64,000 nt of DNA from Ceratorhiza oryzae-sativae. Lineage: Eukaryota > Basidiomycota > Agaricomycetes > Cantharellales > Ceratobasidiaceae. The stretch is taken from contig JARWMV010000007.1 of NCBI GenBank assembly GCA_030998015.1, positions 186,001 to 250,000 of the forward strand, in the 5' to 3' direction. A program made the translations under genes and the position numbers. The notes under the pieces are model-generated. The model worked only from the letters and a program-made list of their open reading frames with translations. It ran no database searches and was not told the DNA's origin. Positions 1-8,297 of the stretch are shown piece by piece; position 1 is the first letter of the stretch; every line of letters begins with the position of its first letter.

Positions 1-1230
1 AACACATTTCTCCAGGGCGCAATATAGGCCAGCTTTTTGAAGGCGATATAAGACTTCCTTGACATGTTCATCATGTTCTTCCTGGTTTTTGGAGAATACT
101 AATATGTCATCCATATAGATTACCACATAAATGCCCTCGATGTCTTGGAACTCTTCCCGGATCATGGCCATGAAGGTTCCTGGTGCGTTCTTTTGACCAA
201 ATTGCATGACTAAGGGCTTGTACAGCCCATATTTGGTCTTAAACGCTGCTTTCCATTCGTCCCCTTCCCAAATTCGTATGAGGTTGAAACCCCACTTTAG
301 ATCAAACTTGGTGAATATCTTTGCCCCACGCAGCGTCTCCACAATATCATTGATGTGTGGGAGTGGGTACACATTGGAGACTGTCATTTTGTTTAGTTGC
401 CGGTAGTCGATGCACATGCGCAGCTTCCCATTCTTCTTTTTGACAAATATGACTGGAGATGCCATTGGTGACCTTGAGGGTCTGATATGCCCTGCTTTCA
501 GTTGGCGCTCCAAAGTTTTGCGCAATTCTGCATCTTCCTTGACACCCACACTATAAATGGGGCCATGCCTTGGGCTGGCATCCGGTTTTAAATCTATTTC
601 CATATCCCACTTCCTGTGGGGTGGTAACGGCTGGATGTCGTCTTCTTCAGCAAATATTTTCTTGAACTCCCTGTACTTGGTTGGGAGGGAGTCTAGAGAG
701 TCCAACTGGAGCTCCTTGGGTTCATTTGCTTGCACATGTAGGGGTTTTGTAATGCAGTGTTTCAGGCATATTGATGAGTTGAACTTCATATCTTTCCCCT
801 CCCAATCAATGTCTGGGTTATGGAATTTGAGCCACGACATGCCCAGAACTAGATCATTTTTGCCGACGTTCACAATGTAGGCACTGAGGATCTCTCGGTG
901 CTCTTGAATACACAACTCAAAGGTGCAGTAATGGGTCACAGACCCAGAGTCTATCTCCCTTCCATCGATTACCCTCAGTTTCTTGGGTGTTTTTAGGACG
1001 ACGGTAGGAATATGGTATTGTTTAACCAAATCTTCATGTATAAATACTGACGTGGCCCCTGAGTCAATCATGGCCCATCCGTTAAATTTTTTCATGTTAT
1101 ATGCCGATTTGCGTTTGGGGGTTATGCGCAGGGGAAATGCATGAAAGAAAAACTGTAGTTGTGATTGGTTTCCTAACAACATACATTCCATTTCCATATT
1201 TTTATTTTCTTTATGTGCATTTTGTAACAT
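1..1230 (-). CDS. Element A pol, 5' part (retropepsin and reverse transcriptase), runs off the window
   Basis: This is the start of a Ty3/gypsy polyprotein that copies retroelement RNA into DNA. The frame is open from an ATG at 1230 to the window edge, 410 codons without a stop. A retropepsin active site (Asp-Ser-Gly-Ala-Thr) lies at about 1054-1065, followed by reverse transcriptase with the LRMCIDYRQLN stretch and the catalytic Tyr-Met-Asp-Asp at 106-117. The frame is minus one relative to gag and overlaps its end (1173-1230), with a run of six G on the coding strand at 1245-1250, so a frameshift fusion is likely. RNase H and integrase would lie left of the window. CpG dinucleotides are still frequent, unlike in the older elements to the right, so this is a fairly young copy. 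Confidence 0.88.
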   Translation of the reverse strand, partial: MLQNAHKENKNMEMECMLLGNQSQLQFFFHAFPLRITPKRKSAYNMKKFNGWAMIDSGATSVFIHEDLVKQYHIPTVVLKTPKKLRVIDGREIDSGSVTHYCTFELCIQEHREILSAYIVNVGKNDLVLGMSWLKFHNPDIDWEGKDMKFNSSICLKHCITKPLHVQANEPKELQLDSLDSLPTKYREFKKIFAEEDDIQPLPPHRKWDMEIDLKPDASPRHGPIYSVGVKEDAELRKTLERQLKAGHIRPSRSPMASPVIFVKKKNGKLRMCIDYRQLNKMTVSNVYPLPHINDIVETLRGAKIFTKFDLKWGFNLIRIWEGDEWKAAFKTKYGLYKPLVMQFGQKNAPGTFMAMIREEFQDIEGIYVVIYMDDILVFSKNQEEHDEHVKEVLYRLQKAGLYCALEKCV

Positions 1231-2654
1231 AGCGCCCAAGACCGCCCCCCTGGCACAGTTTGAGCTCCTTCTTTTACCGACTCATTGTTGGTTGTTTCTA
1301 TATCCTCAACCACTGCCTCATATCCTGACATCTTGGCTGAGGGACATTTGGCAGCGATATGGCCCTGTCCTCCACAGTTATAGCAGGTGTTTGTTCCCTT
1401 CCCTTTTCCTGTGCTATCCAGATCCATTGCGTCTGGATCCTTCGCCTTGGGGACCGCCGGTGGATGATTATCCTTCTTTATGTCCTTGAAGGATTCTTGT
1501 ACGTTGGCATTGCTGCCATCGTATCAGACAGTTGGGACTGTGAAACCTTTCGCGTTGGGTCTGATGGCCACAATCTGACCTTTTACAGCTTTCCTGTCCT
1601 TAATCTTGTATATCCGTTCCCCATTTTTGAATTTCTCCTTTTGGGGAGTGCTTTGGGGGTTGTTTGTTGGCCTACTGGATGAGGCATTGCTGCTGGACTT
1701 ATTACCCCCATGAGACGTTTGTTTGCTGCCAAATGAGATGAGGTGATGGTCAATTTCTAGGGCTTGCTGAGTGAGTTGGGCAAAAGTTTTGGTGCAAGGG
1801 TCATAGTTTTGGGCCACCATGCTATCTGTTATGTCTGATGATAGACCATCATAGAACTGATCATGCATGGCAGCATCGTTGTAGTTGAGACCTGTGGAAT
1901 ATAGGTTGAATAGGGTGAGGTAATCCTGAACCGTCTTGGATTGTTTCAATTTCCGCCACTTGTCATGGTTATTTTCAGTGCAGTTCAGGTCCCCATAATG
2001 GGTAGTGAATTCTTGCCAGAACAGATTGGCATCATGAAGCCAGGGAATCACAGTTCCAGGATTTAAAATTTCAAATTCTTCATACAAGTTGACCCATTCA
2101 GCTGCTGACCCTTCAAGATAAGATGTGATGAAGGCGACCACTTGATCAGCTGAATGCCCACTCATGTTTGTATTAATGTATCAGGCACATGCAATTCTGA
2201 ATGAGATGGCGTCTTCTCGTTTTGTGCCATCAAACTTTTGAGGGGCAGCCATCTTAACCTTTGCAGTCGACCCACCAGAGGGGGCAGGTGCTGTTGGTTG
2301 TGGTTGGGCTGCACTGGAGGGAGCTAGTACTTGAGCAGTGCCTGAGCCTCCTGTGGAAGTGTTGATTTGCGCTTCGATACGCGTGATAGTGGTCTGGAGG
2401 ATGGCTAACATCCCCACTAGATTGTTAACATTGGTGGCTAATCCAGCCACGTCTGCATCTATTTTTGTCTGATTGGTGGTAAGTTTGGCCTCAAGTGAGT
2501 CCATGTAGGTTTTATTATTGTGTTCAATGTCTCCAATATCATTTTGGAGATTGTTGGTTTGTTCTTGTAGTTCATCCATTGACTGGAGCATATAGATGAC
2601 TTTTTCCCCATCAGACATATTTGCCCAAGCAGGGGCAGAGGGTTGTGACGCCAT
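1173..2654 (-). pseudogene. Element A gag with CCHC zinc knuckle, broken by two in-frame TGA codons
   Basis: This encodes the structural capsid/nucleocapsid protein of the Ty3/gypsy element. Three open blocks (2654-2181, 2165-1524, 1427-1173) share one frame. They are separated by TGA codons at 2181-2183 and 1524-1526, and both are followed by TAC. The N-terminal part has a coiled-coil-like region and a Ser/Pro/Ala linker. The capsid part carries the typical EGSAAEWVN-like helix near 2,110. The nucleocapsid knuckle CYNCGGQGHIAAKC lies at about 1344-1385. Each stop is one C-to-T change from CGA (Arg), which would restore a continuous frame of about 490 codons. Pol overlaps the end in the minus-one frame. 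Confidence 0.85.
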
Positions 2655-2677
2655 TTCAGAGAAGTGTTGATAAGATT

Positions 2678-3618
2678 CTAAAGGTGACGGAGACGATAAG
2701 GAAGTACAGGGAATTGGGAATTGTTTTGGTAATATAGGATTTCTGTTCCCCGCACGAGTCTGTAAACTTCAAAGTTTCTAATTCCCGCGAACCTTAACCA
2801 AGTATCGTCCAAGTCCCAACTTTTGGTGTCCTGGCAACAATATGGGCACTCCACCCGCTCCAGTTTAGTTTGGTCCCAAAGGAGTGCTTCCTTGGGGAGA
2901 ATTGATTTGGGCTGCCGGAAGGGGTGTTTCTTCCTGAATTGGCGAGCCTGTGCCACTTAGAAAGGTGGGGTGAGGGAGGTCTGACGGTGTTGAGAAGACG
3001 GGGAAGGCGTACTCATGGGGTTCAATTGTTTCTCAGACTATAGTTTCTAGTCTGAGATGATCTTGGAGGAGGGATAGGTAGTCCTCCTGGTGTTCGCGCA
3101 ACCGCTCGGTTAAGTATGCGCAACAGGCCTCGGCTTTGTGAAGTTTTTCACAGGTTTCTTCGTACTTATTCTGGTAATAACGGTACCTGTCTTGGAAATT
3201 TTCGATAGTGTTTAGCAGGTGACAAAGGAGCTGTTGGCCAAGGTTCTCCAGCTTATAGCTGGTTGTGGGGGATGGTGTAGTAGTAAAGGAATTTGTCCTT
3301 CTTAGGACAGTAGGGGCAGCGCGCTGGGAAGGTGGCTCCGTTTGCCCAATGACAAATTTTGCACTCAGGGGCACCTGGCTCAGTGACAAAGGCTTGTTGG
3401 GCACATCCAACTCTCTGGGGGCGGACTTTGATGATTACTACTTGGTTGAAATCGATGTGCCCAGCTTCTTCAAGGATACTTTCAGCCGAGTTGAGGGTGA
3501 AGCAGTGGATCAACAGGTGTCCGAACCACCCACACAGATGGCAGCGCTGGTCTTCTGTAAAAGGTTGTGCCACTTGAGGGCCGTGTGTTCCATCAGAGAT
3601 GTACTCGAGCAAGAGCAA
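2678..3618 (-). CDS. Element A leader ORFs with a second zinc knuckle and a coiled coil
   Basis: Between the putative 5' LTR and gag are three overlapping or adjacent open frames on the coding strand: 3618-3253, 3410-3033 and 2956-2678. The first contains CHLCGWFGHLLIHC, a CX2CX4HX4C knuckle, and a Cys-rich segment with CKIC and CPYC pairs. The second is helical with heptad-like Leu/Tyr/Glu spacing at its C-terminus. The third has a CPYCCQ motif. They may be exons of one spliced leader gene or separate ORFs, since frame changes occur within overlaps. I do not recognise a family. Ty3 elements normally have only a short leader here. Confidence 0.45.
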
Positions 3619-3921
3619 GATAAAAGGAAAAATAGACCCTTTCCCGAGTCTATTTGGAATAGGAAGGTGACCTCTGTTACTCAGCTACTTAAGGGCAATG
3701 AGCGACCCCACCTCTTGTTGACGAAAGAGATTAGAGAACCGAAGCTTGTTACAACGTGTGAGGGACCTGGCTATGCAAGGTTTCACAGAGGTGTGTATAG
3801 GGCAACGATATCTCGTGGCTGTGGATAGGTGGAGTAGGATTGGGGAAGGCAACAGGGAGTTATCTTGAGACGATGCCAACGGTGTTCCAGAAGTATCCCA
3901 GACGACACTGAGACTTACGAT

Positions 3922-4317
3922 TGTCAAGAACTTGACCTGATGTCAACGATGACAAGTCAGGCAACAAGGAAAATAGTAAGAAAAATAAAAGAACTTGTAT
4001 TCGACGAGAGGTCAAGTTCTTGAGGAGTCCTCTGCAAACTTGACCTGGTTTATATACATAGTACAAGCCACATCATAACAAACAAGTCTGTACAGTGAGT
4101 CATGACAGATAAGAGATAGAAGCAGTAGAAGCAACTGCGGAACTGCGGAATTTCACATTGGAGTTGAAATACATCTCGGTTACTGGTCTGGAACATTCCA
4201 TGAGTCACATGACACAGATATACCATAAAAGGCAAGTATGTTTTGAAGATGATCTCATAAAATGTAATAAATTGAGAAAATATTATAGAGTGAATATATG
4301 CATGTCAGTTCATGACA
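3922..4317 (-). repeat. Putative 5' LTR of element A
   Basis: On the plus strand the segment begins TGTCAAGAACTTGACC and ends CAGTTCATGACA, giving TGTCA/TGACA ends. On the element strand a TATATAAACC box lies at about 4045-4055, roughly 130 bp before the inner end, as expected for U3-R-U5. Short inverted copies of TCAAGTTCTTGA occur inside. The outer boundary is uncertain (an alternative end is near 4105). No partner LTR is in the window, so no duplication can be checked. Confidence 0.4.
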
Positions 4318-5269
4318 GTAAGAGCAGAATGAGGTAACACAAAAGTTGCCACAATTGTTTGTAAATAGCACCATTCAATAGAGTGAAAATCTAGCTTTCC
4401 AACTATATATAACACATAGGCAATAAAAAATTTCTAAGGGAGGATTGCAAGCAAACACATTTGGAAAATAATCCCCTCAAAGCACAGACTAGTGGCCACT
4501 TTCAAAACTCACCAAATACTTAAAATATATATATCATTATATGCGTATGAGTTAGGAGAGCTCAAATATACTGGTTTGAGCTTCATAGCATTACTGTAGC
4601 ATAAGCTATAGGGGAAATACAGGGGGGGGAACCCCTAACAGTCCAAAAACTACTAGTGAATCCCACTGTGCAAATGTTGCTCCCTTGTACTAGATAGATG
4701 CGATAGGTATAAGAGATGCTACCTACAAAATTTCAGCTTATTTGGACAAGATTTAGAGGGTGAAACAGGGGAGACATACCCCTTAGTACTGAAATTACAG
4801 CTGAATCCCCTCTCCAGCATGTCTGAGGGAGTTTGAAGGTTTTGTGATGATCCAGATGGACTCAGAGCACCTTATTACTTAAGTAGAGTGACCTGTAATA
4901 CTCATCTACATGTCCATTTGGTGAGTTTGCTTGTCCTGACCAGGGGAACTGGGCATCAGCTGGAAATCATGGGAGAGTGAGTTCACCTACATGGGACATA
5001 GTTATGAGCACAATGCTATACAATATTGGGGTTTTATAACACTCTGAGCCCACTGGAACCATTATATTTGCTTGGAAAAGCCTCCTTGATGTTGAAATCA
5101 GGGCTGCACATATTTGGGGATTATTTTCCTGGACAAAAGCCTCGTGATCTCATGACTGAGATTTTTCCCACATGTGATATGTATATGGTTGAAAAGCTGT
5201 GAACCTTGCGCATTTTATGAGTACATAAGCTAACAGTTGTGATGAGTTTTGCAAAAGTGTCCCTCTTTT
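4318..5269. other. AT-rich non-coding stretch, no gene seen
   Basis: I see no convincing reading frame on either strand. The stretch contains A/T-rich tracts such as a TA repeat near 4525-4535 and a run of eight G near 4622-4629. It is probably old transposon debris between element A and the pol relic. Confidence 0.5.
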
Positions 5270-6847
5270 AATGGATTCACCTCCATGCTGTTTGGACTGC
5301 AGCAGGTGCTAGAATGTTTTGTACAGGATGTGTTACATATCATTAGAAATCTACAAAATTTTCCTATTTTATGGTATATACATCATAAGCTTGTGGTGAC
5401 ACTTAACCACAGGTATACCTTCAATGGTGGGAATGCAGGTAAAATGCTGGATACCATGGGTATACTGGCATACCAGCTGCAGGCGCAGGTACAGGTGTGG
5501 GTAGGGGTCTCAGGGCACCAGTTACCAGCTGTGGGTGCAGGTAACTGGCAAATTTCTTGCCTGACATCTCTACTTGGTGATGCTGTTTGGACTGTGTAAC
5601 ACTCCTGCCACCTTCCAAAACTTCATGAACAAAATATTTAGGGACATTCTAGATATCTTTGTGATTGTCTACCTTGATGACATACTGATTTTCTTGAAAA
5701 ACCATGAGGATCATGCCAAGTGTGTTGCTGAAGTACTTTGCTGACTCAGGCTCCATAAACAATACTGCAATTTGTCAAAATATGTGTTTAGTGCTTCAGA
5801 ATTGGAATATTTAGGTGTAATTGCTAATGGCAAGGGAGTACATCCCAATCCAGCAAAAATCATGGAAGTGGTGAACTGGGCAACACCCAAATCCATGAAT
5901 GGTGTTCAGGAATTCCTTGGCTTTGTAAACTTCTACTGCTGATTCATTGAAGACTTTGCAGGAAGGGCATTCCTGCACTACCAGTTATTGCACAAGGAAA
6001 ACCCATGGTGGTGGGCAAAACAAAGAAAGCATGTTTAACATCCTAAAACAAGCTCTCATGGAATCTCCCATACTTGTCCAACCTGATGTCACAAAGGAGT
6101 TCACACTGGAATGTGATGCTTCTGACTATGCCACTGGTGCCATACTTAACCAGATTGGCAATGATGGCAAAATGCACCTGGTAGCCTTCTATTCCAAAAC
6201 CCTGTCACCAGCCAAGTGTAACTATGACATCCATGACAAGGAGTTACTTGCTATGATAAGGGCATTCAAGGAATGGTGTCACCTGCTAGAAGGTTCAGAT
6301 ATCCCTATTCATGTGCTCACAGATCATTGAAATCTGGAGTATTTCCAAACCAAAAGGGACCTTAACCAAAGGCAGGCATGATGGATGGGATTTCTAGCTA
6401 ATTACAACTATAGGATCAAATACAGATCAGGTGCTCAAAATGGCAAAGCAGACATCCTCTCTTGTTGAGAAGAACTGCAGGAGCAAGCAGCTAAAGAGGG
6501 GGGTGAAGTTCCACTGCTTATCAGCCCTGAACTTTTATCTCAGTGATTCTGATGGACCATACCCTAAATGACATGATAAGGGATGTGTTACCTGATGATA
6601 AATTGGTTGAGAAGATCCTGAAGACCCTGGAGGAAAATGTCCTGGTTAAAGGCTGGCACCTAGATAACAACTTGTTGTACTACCACCACTGCATAGATGT
6701 ACCAAACAAGTTGGAAATCAGGCAAGCTGTCATAGAAAGACAGCATTACAATCCTGCAGCAGGGCACCCTGGGCATTTCAGAACCTTGGACTTGGTCTCT
6801 CAGGACTATTACTGGTCTGGAATGAAGCAGTCCTGTCACAACCTCTG
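5270..6847 (+). pseudogene. Decayed Ty3/gypsy pol relic (RT, RNase H, integrase N-terminus)
   Basis: This is plus-strand coding debris of a retroelement. Reverse transcriptase is visible from SMLFGL (5285) through [13 protein letters not shown] (5595) and the catalytic YLDD (about 5673-5684). RNase H follows with VTKEFTLECDASDYATGA (about 6090-6140) and a TDH motif ended by TGA at 6328-6330. The integrase zinc-binding region with AAGHPGHFRTLDLVSQDYYW lies at about 6755-6815. Stops interrupt it repeatedly and most are TGA where related proteins have Arg. I found no CpG at all between 6,001 and about 7,230. A 280-bp insert splits the RT. No LTRs can be assigned. Confidence 0.8.
5300..5579. repeat. 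280-bp insertion inside the RT relic, flanked by a 15-bp direct repeat
   Basis: ATGCTGTTTGGACTG occurs at 5285-5299 and again at 5580-5594. Reverse transcriptase reads SMLFGL into the first copy and resumes with [11 protein letters not shown] from the second, so the DNA between is extra. It contains GCAGGTA/CAGGTAC-type short repeats and no coding sense. A 15-bp duplication is longer than expected for LTR or DNA transposons and closer to a LINE/SINE pattern, but no poly-A tail or tRNA boxes are obvious. Confidence 0.6.
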
Positions 6848-7215
6848 AAAGCAGTTGTTGGACTTTGCTTTACAATTGGCTAATGCCCTTAATGGGTCTG
6901 GACTATGTCCTGGCTACTGCTGAGGCATGGCTTGTGTCAGCTTGATGCCTTGTGTGTGTCTACTGTTTTGTGGCTTGACACTGTATGCACTTTATGTGCT
7001 CATGGCTGATGGACACCTGTTGCTGAGTAAGCAACTGTGGACAGTGGCTAAGTCAGGTGCTTAGTGCTAGGGCTTGCAATGTGGCCTTGAGTCAAGGCCC
7101 TTCTAGCTGTTACTTAAGCTAATAAGTCAGCTAGAGACTGTTCTTCATACTGGATGCTTTAGAGGGGAATTGACAAGGTAGAGCAAGCTGGTCTACCCCA
7201 GCTTGCCCTCCTTGC
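6848..7215. other. Non-coding stretch left of element B
   Basis: No coding sequence is recognised. The stretch is CpG-free and ends at the TTTTA duplication (7216-7220) that marks the insertion site of element B. Confidence 0.5.
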
Positions 7216-7220
7216 TTTTA

Positions 7221-7950
7221 TGTCAAGACCCCCCGTTACTATCCTCTGGTCTTCCTTAAGTAGTGGCTATGTTGATTGTGTTGTCTATTTCCATCTATTG
7301 TGTGTCTCTATTCTACAGTGTGTGGTCAAGGTCCCTGTGGTGGACAAGATAAAGCAAGCTGAGGTCCTCCAGCTTGCTCTCTATTTCTTAAATACTCCAC
7401 AAGATGTGAGTCAGACCTTTCCACAGTCTGCAGTGTTTACAGGTCATGTGAGTGGTTTGGTGCTGAGTAAACAGTGTGGATACCTCACATGATTGTCTAT
7501 AACCCTTATATAAGTTGCTCTTAGGGTTGTTGCAGCTCCAAATCTTATAGAGCTGTGCAAGGTCCCAGGGTCATGTGATTTAAGCACCAAGATCATGTGA
7601 TAACTTGCTCCTTGCTCCTCATTACAAAGGAGAGATTTAAGGGGAGTGACTTAGTAAGCACTCAGCTAAGCGCCAGGGTCACATGACAACTTGCTCCTCA
7701 CTCCTCATTACAAAGGAGAGATTTAAGAGGAGCAACTTAGTAAGTGCCAAGATAAGTGCTGGGGTCACATGATAACTCACTCCTCACTCCTCATTACAAG
7801 GGAGAGATTTAAGAGGAGCAACTTGGTAAGTGCTGAAATAAGTGCCAAGGTCATGTGATCTTGTTTACCCCCTGTTCACCTTGGGAGGTAATGTTACTCA
7901 TAGTAGATTGACTCCTTAGTTCCATTATGGCTGGTGAGTAAGTCATGACA
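7221..7950 (-). repeat. Element B 3' LTR (730 bp) with internal 86-bp tandem units
   Basis: Ends are TGTCAAGACC on the left and AGTCATGACA on the right. It holds three tandem units of about 86 bp carrying CTCCTCATTACAAAGGAGAG and an E-box-like octamer (TCATGTGA or TCACATGA at 7571, 7593, 7679, 7765 and 7851). The partner LTR is 86 bp longer, which fits one extra unit. Confidence 0.85.
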
Positions 7951-7967
7951 TCATCCCCCTCTTTGAG
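7951..7967 (-). promoter_or_regulatory. Polypurine tract of element B
   Basis: On the coding strand CTCAAAGAGGGGGATGA directly precedes the 3' LTR. A purine tract touching the LTR is the plus-strand primer site of LTR retrotransposons. Its presence 15 kb from the end of pol shows that the cargo lies inside the element. Confidence 0.75.
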
Positions 7968-8061
7968 CATGTCTTGGGGGATCCTGAGACATGTTAGTCT
8001 CTTGTTATGGTGTTAAGGGCAAAAGATGACCATTCCCTCTTCATAATAACAATAAAAGAGA

Positions 8062-8188
8062 TTCTCATGTATTGAGAGGGGTTAAGGGTGCTGGATTCAA
8101 ACCTGCAACCTCTAGAGTTGTTTGATTTGCTCAGCTGAGGTAAGGCCCAGTCAGGCTAGACCCCTTAACCCCTTACACTACATGAGAT
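8062..8188 (-). repeat. Inverted-repeat element with tRNA-like promoter boxes
   Basis: Arms ATGTATTGAGAGGGGTTAAGG (left, split by mismatches) and CCTTAACCCCTTACACTACAT (right) face each other across about 75 bp. On the minus strand the interior holds TAGCCTGACTGG, close to a tRNA A box, and GGTTTGAATCC, a good B box, about 50 bp apart. This could be a degenerate tRNA-derived SINE or a mutated class II tRNA with a long variable arm. The acceptor pairing is imperfect. It lies between the polypurine tract and the Rep-like gene. Confidence 0.4.
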
Positions 8189-8297
8189 TACTTGATGTAC
8201 TCTCATTACACTTTTGTCCTTGTTATTTAGTGGGAGGCATGAACTTAGTTAAAATCATTGTAGCTTTTTCTTTATTTTTCTTTATTTTTTATTTTTT

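Noticed and set aside
3265..3828. 187-codon plus frame in the element A leader
   Set aside because: Opposite to the zinc-knuckle frame of an element whose genes are all on the minus strand. It crosses no known motif, so it is treated as a shadow, with moderate certainty.
7561..7950. CRISPR-like array from regularly repeated 86-bp units
   Set aside because: Units are contiguous with no unique spacers, lie within an LTR, and the genome is eukaryotic.
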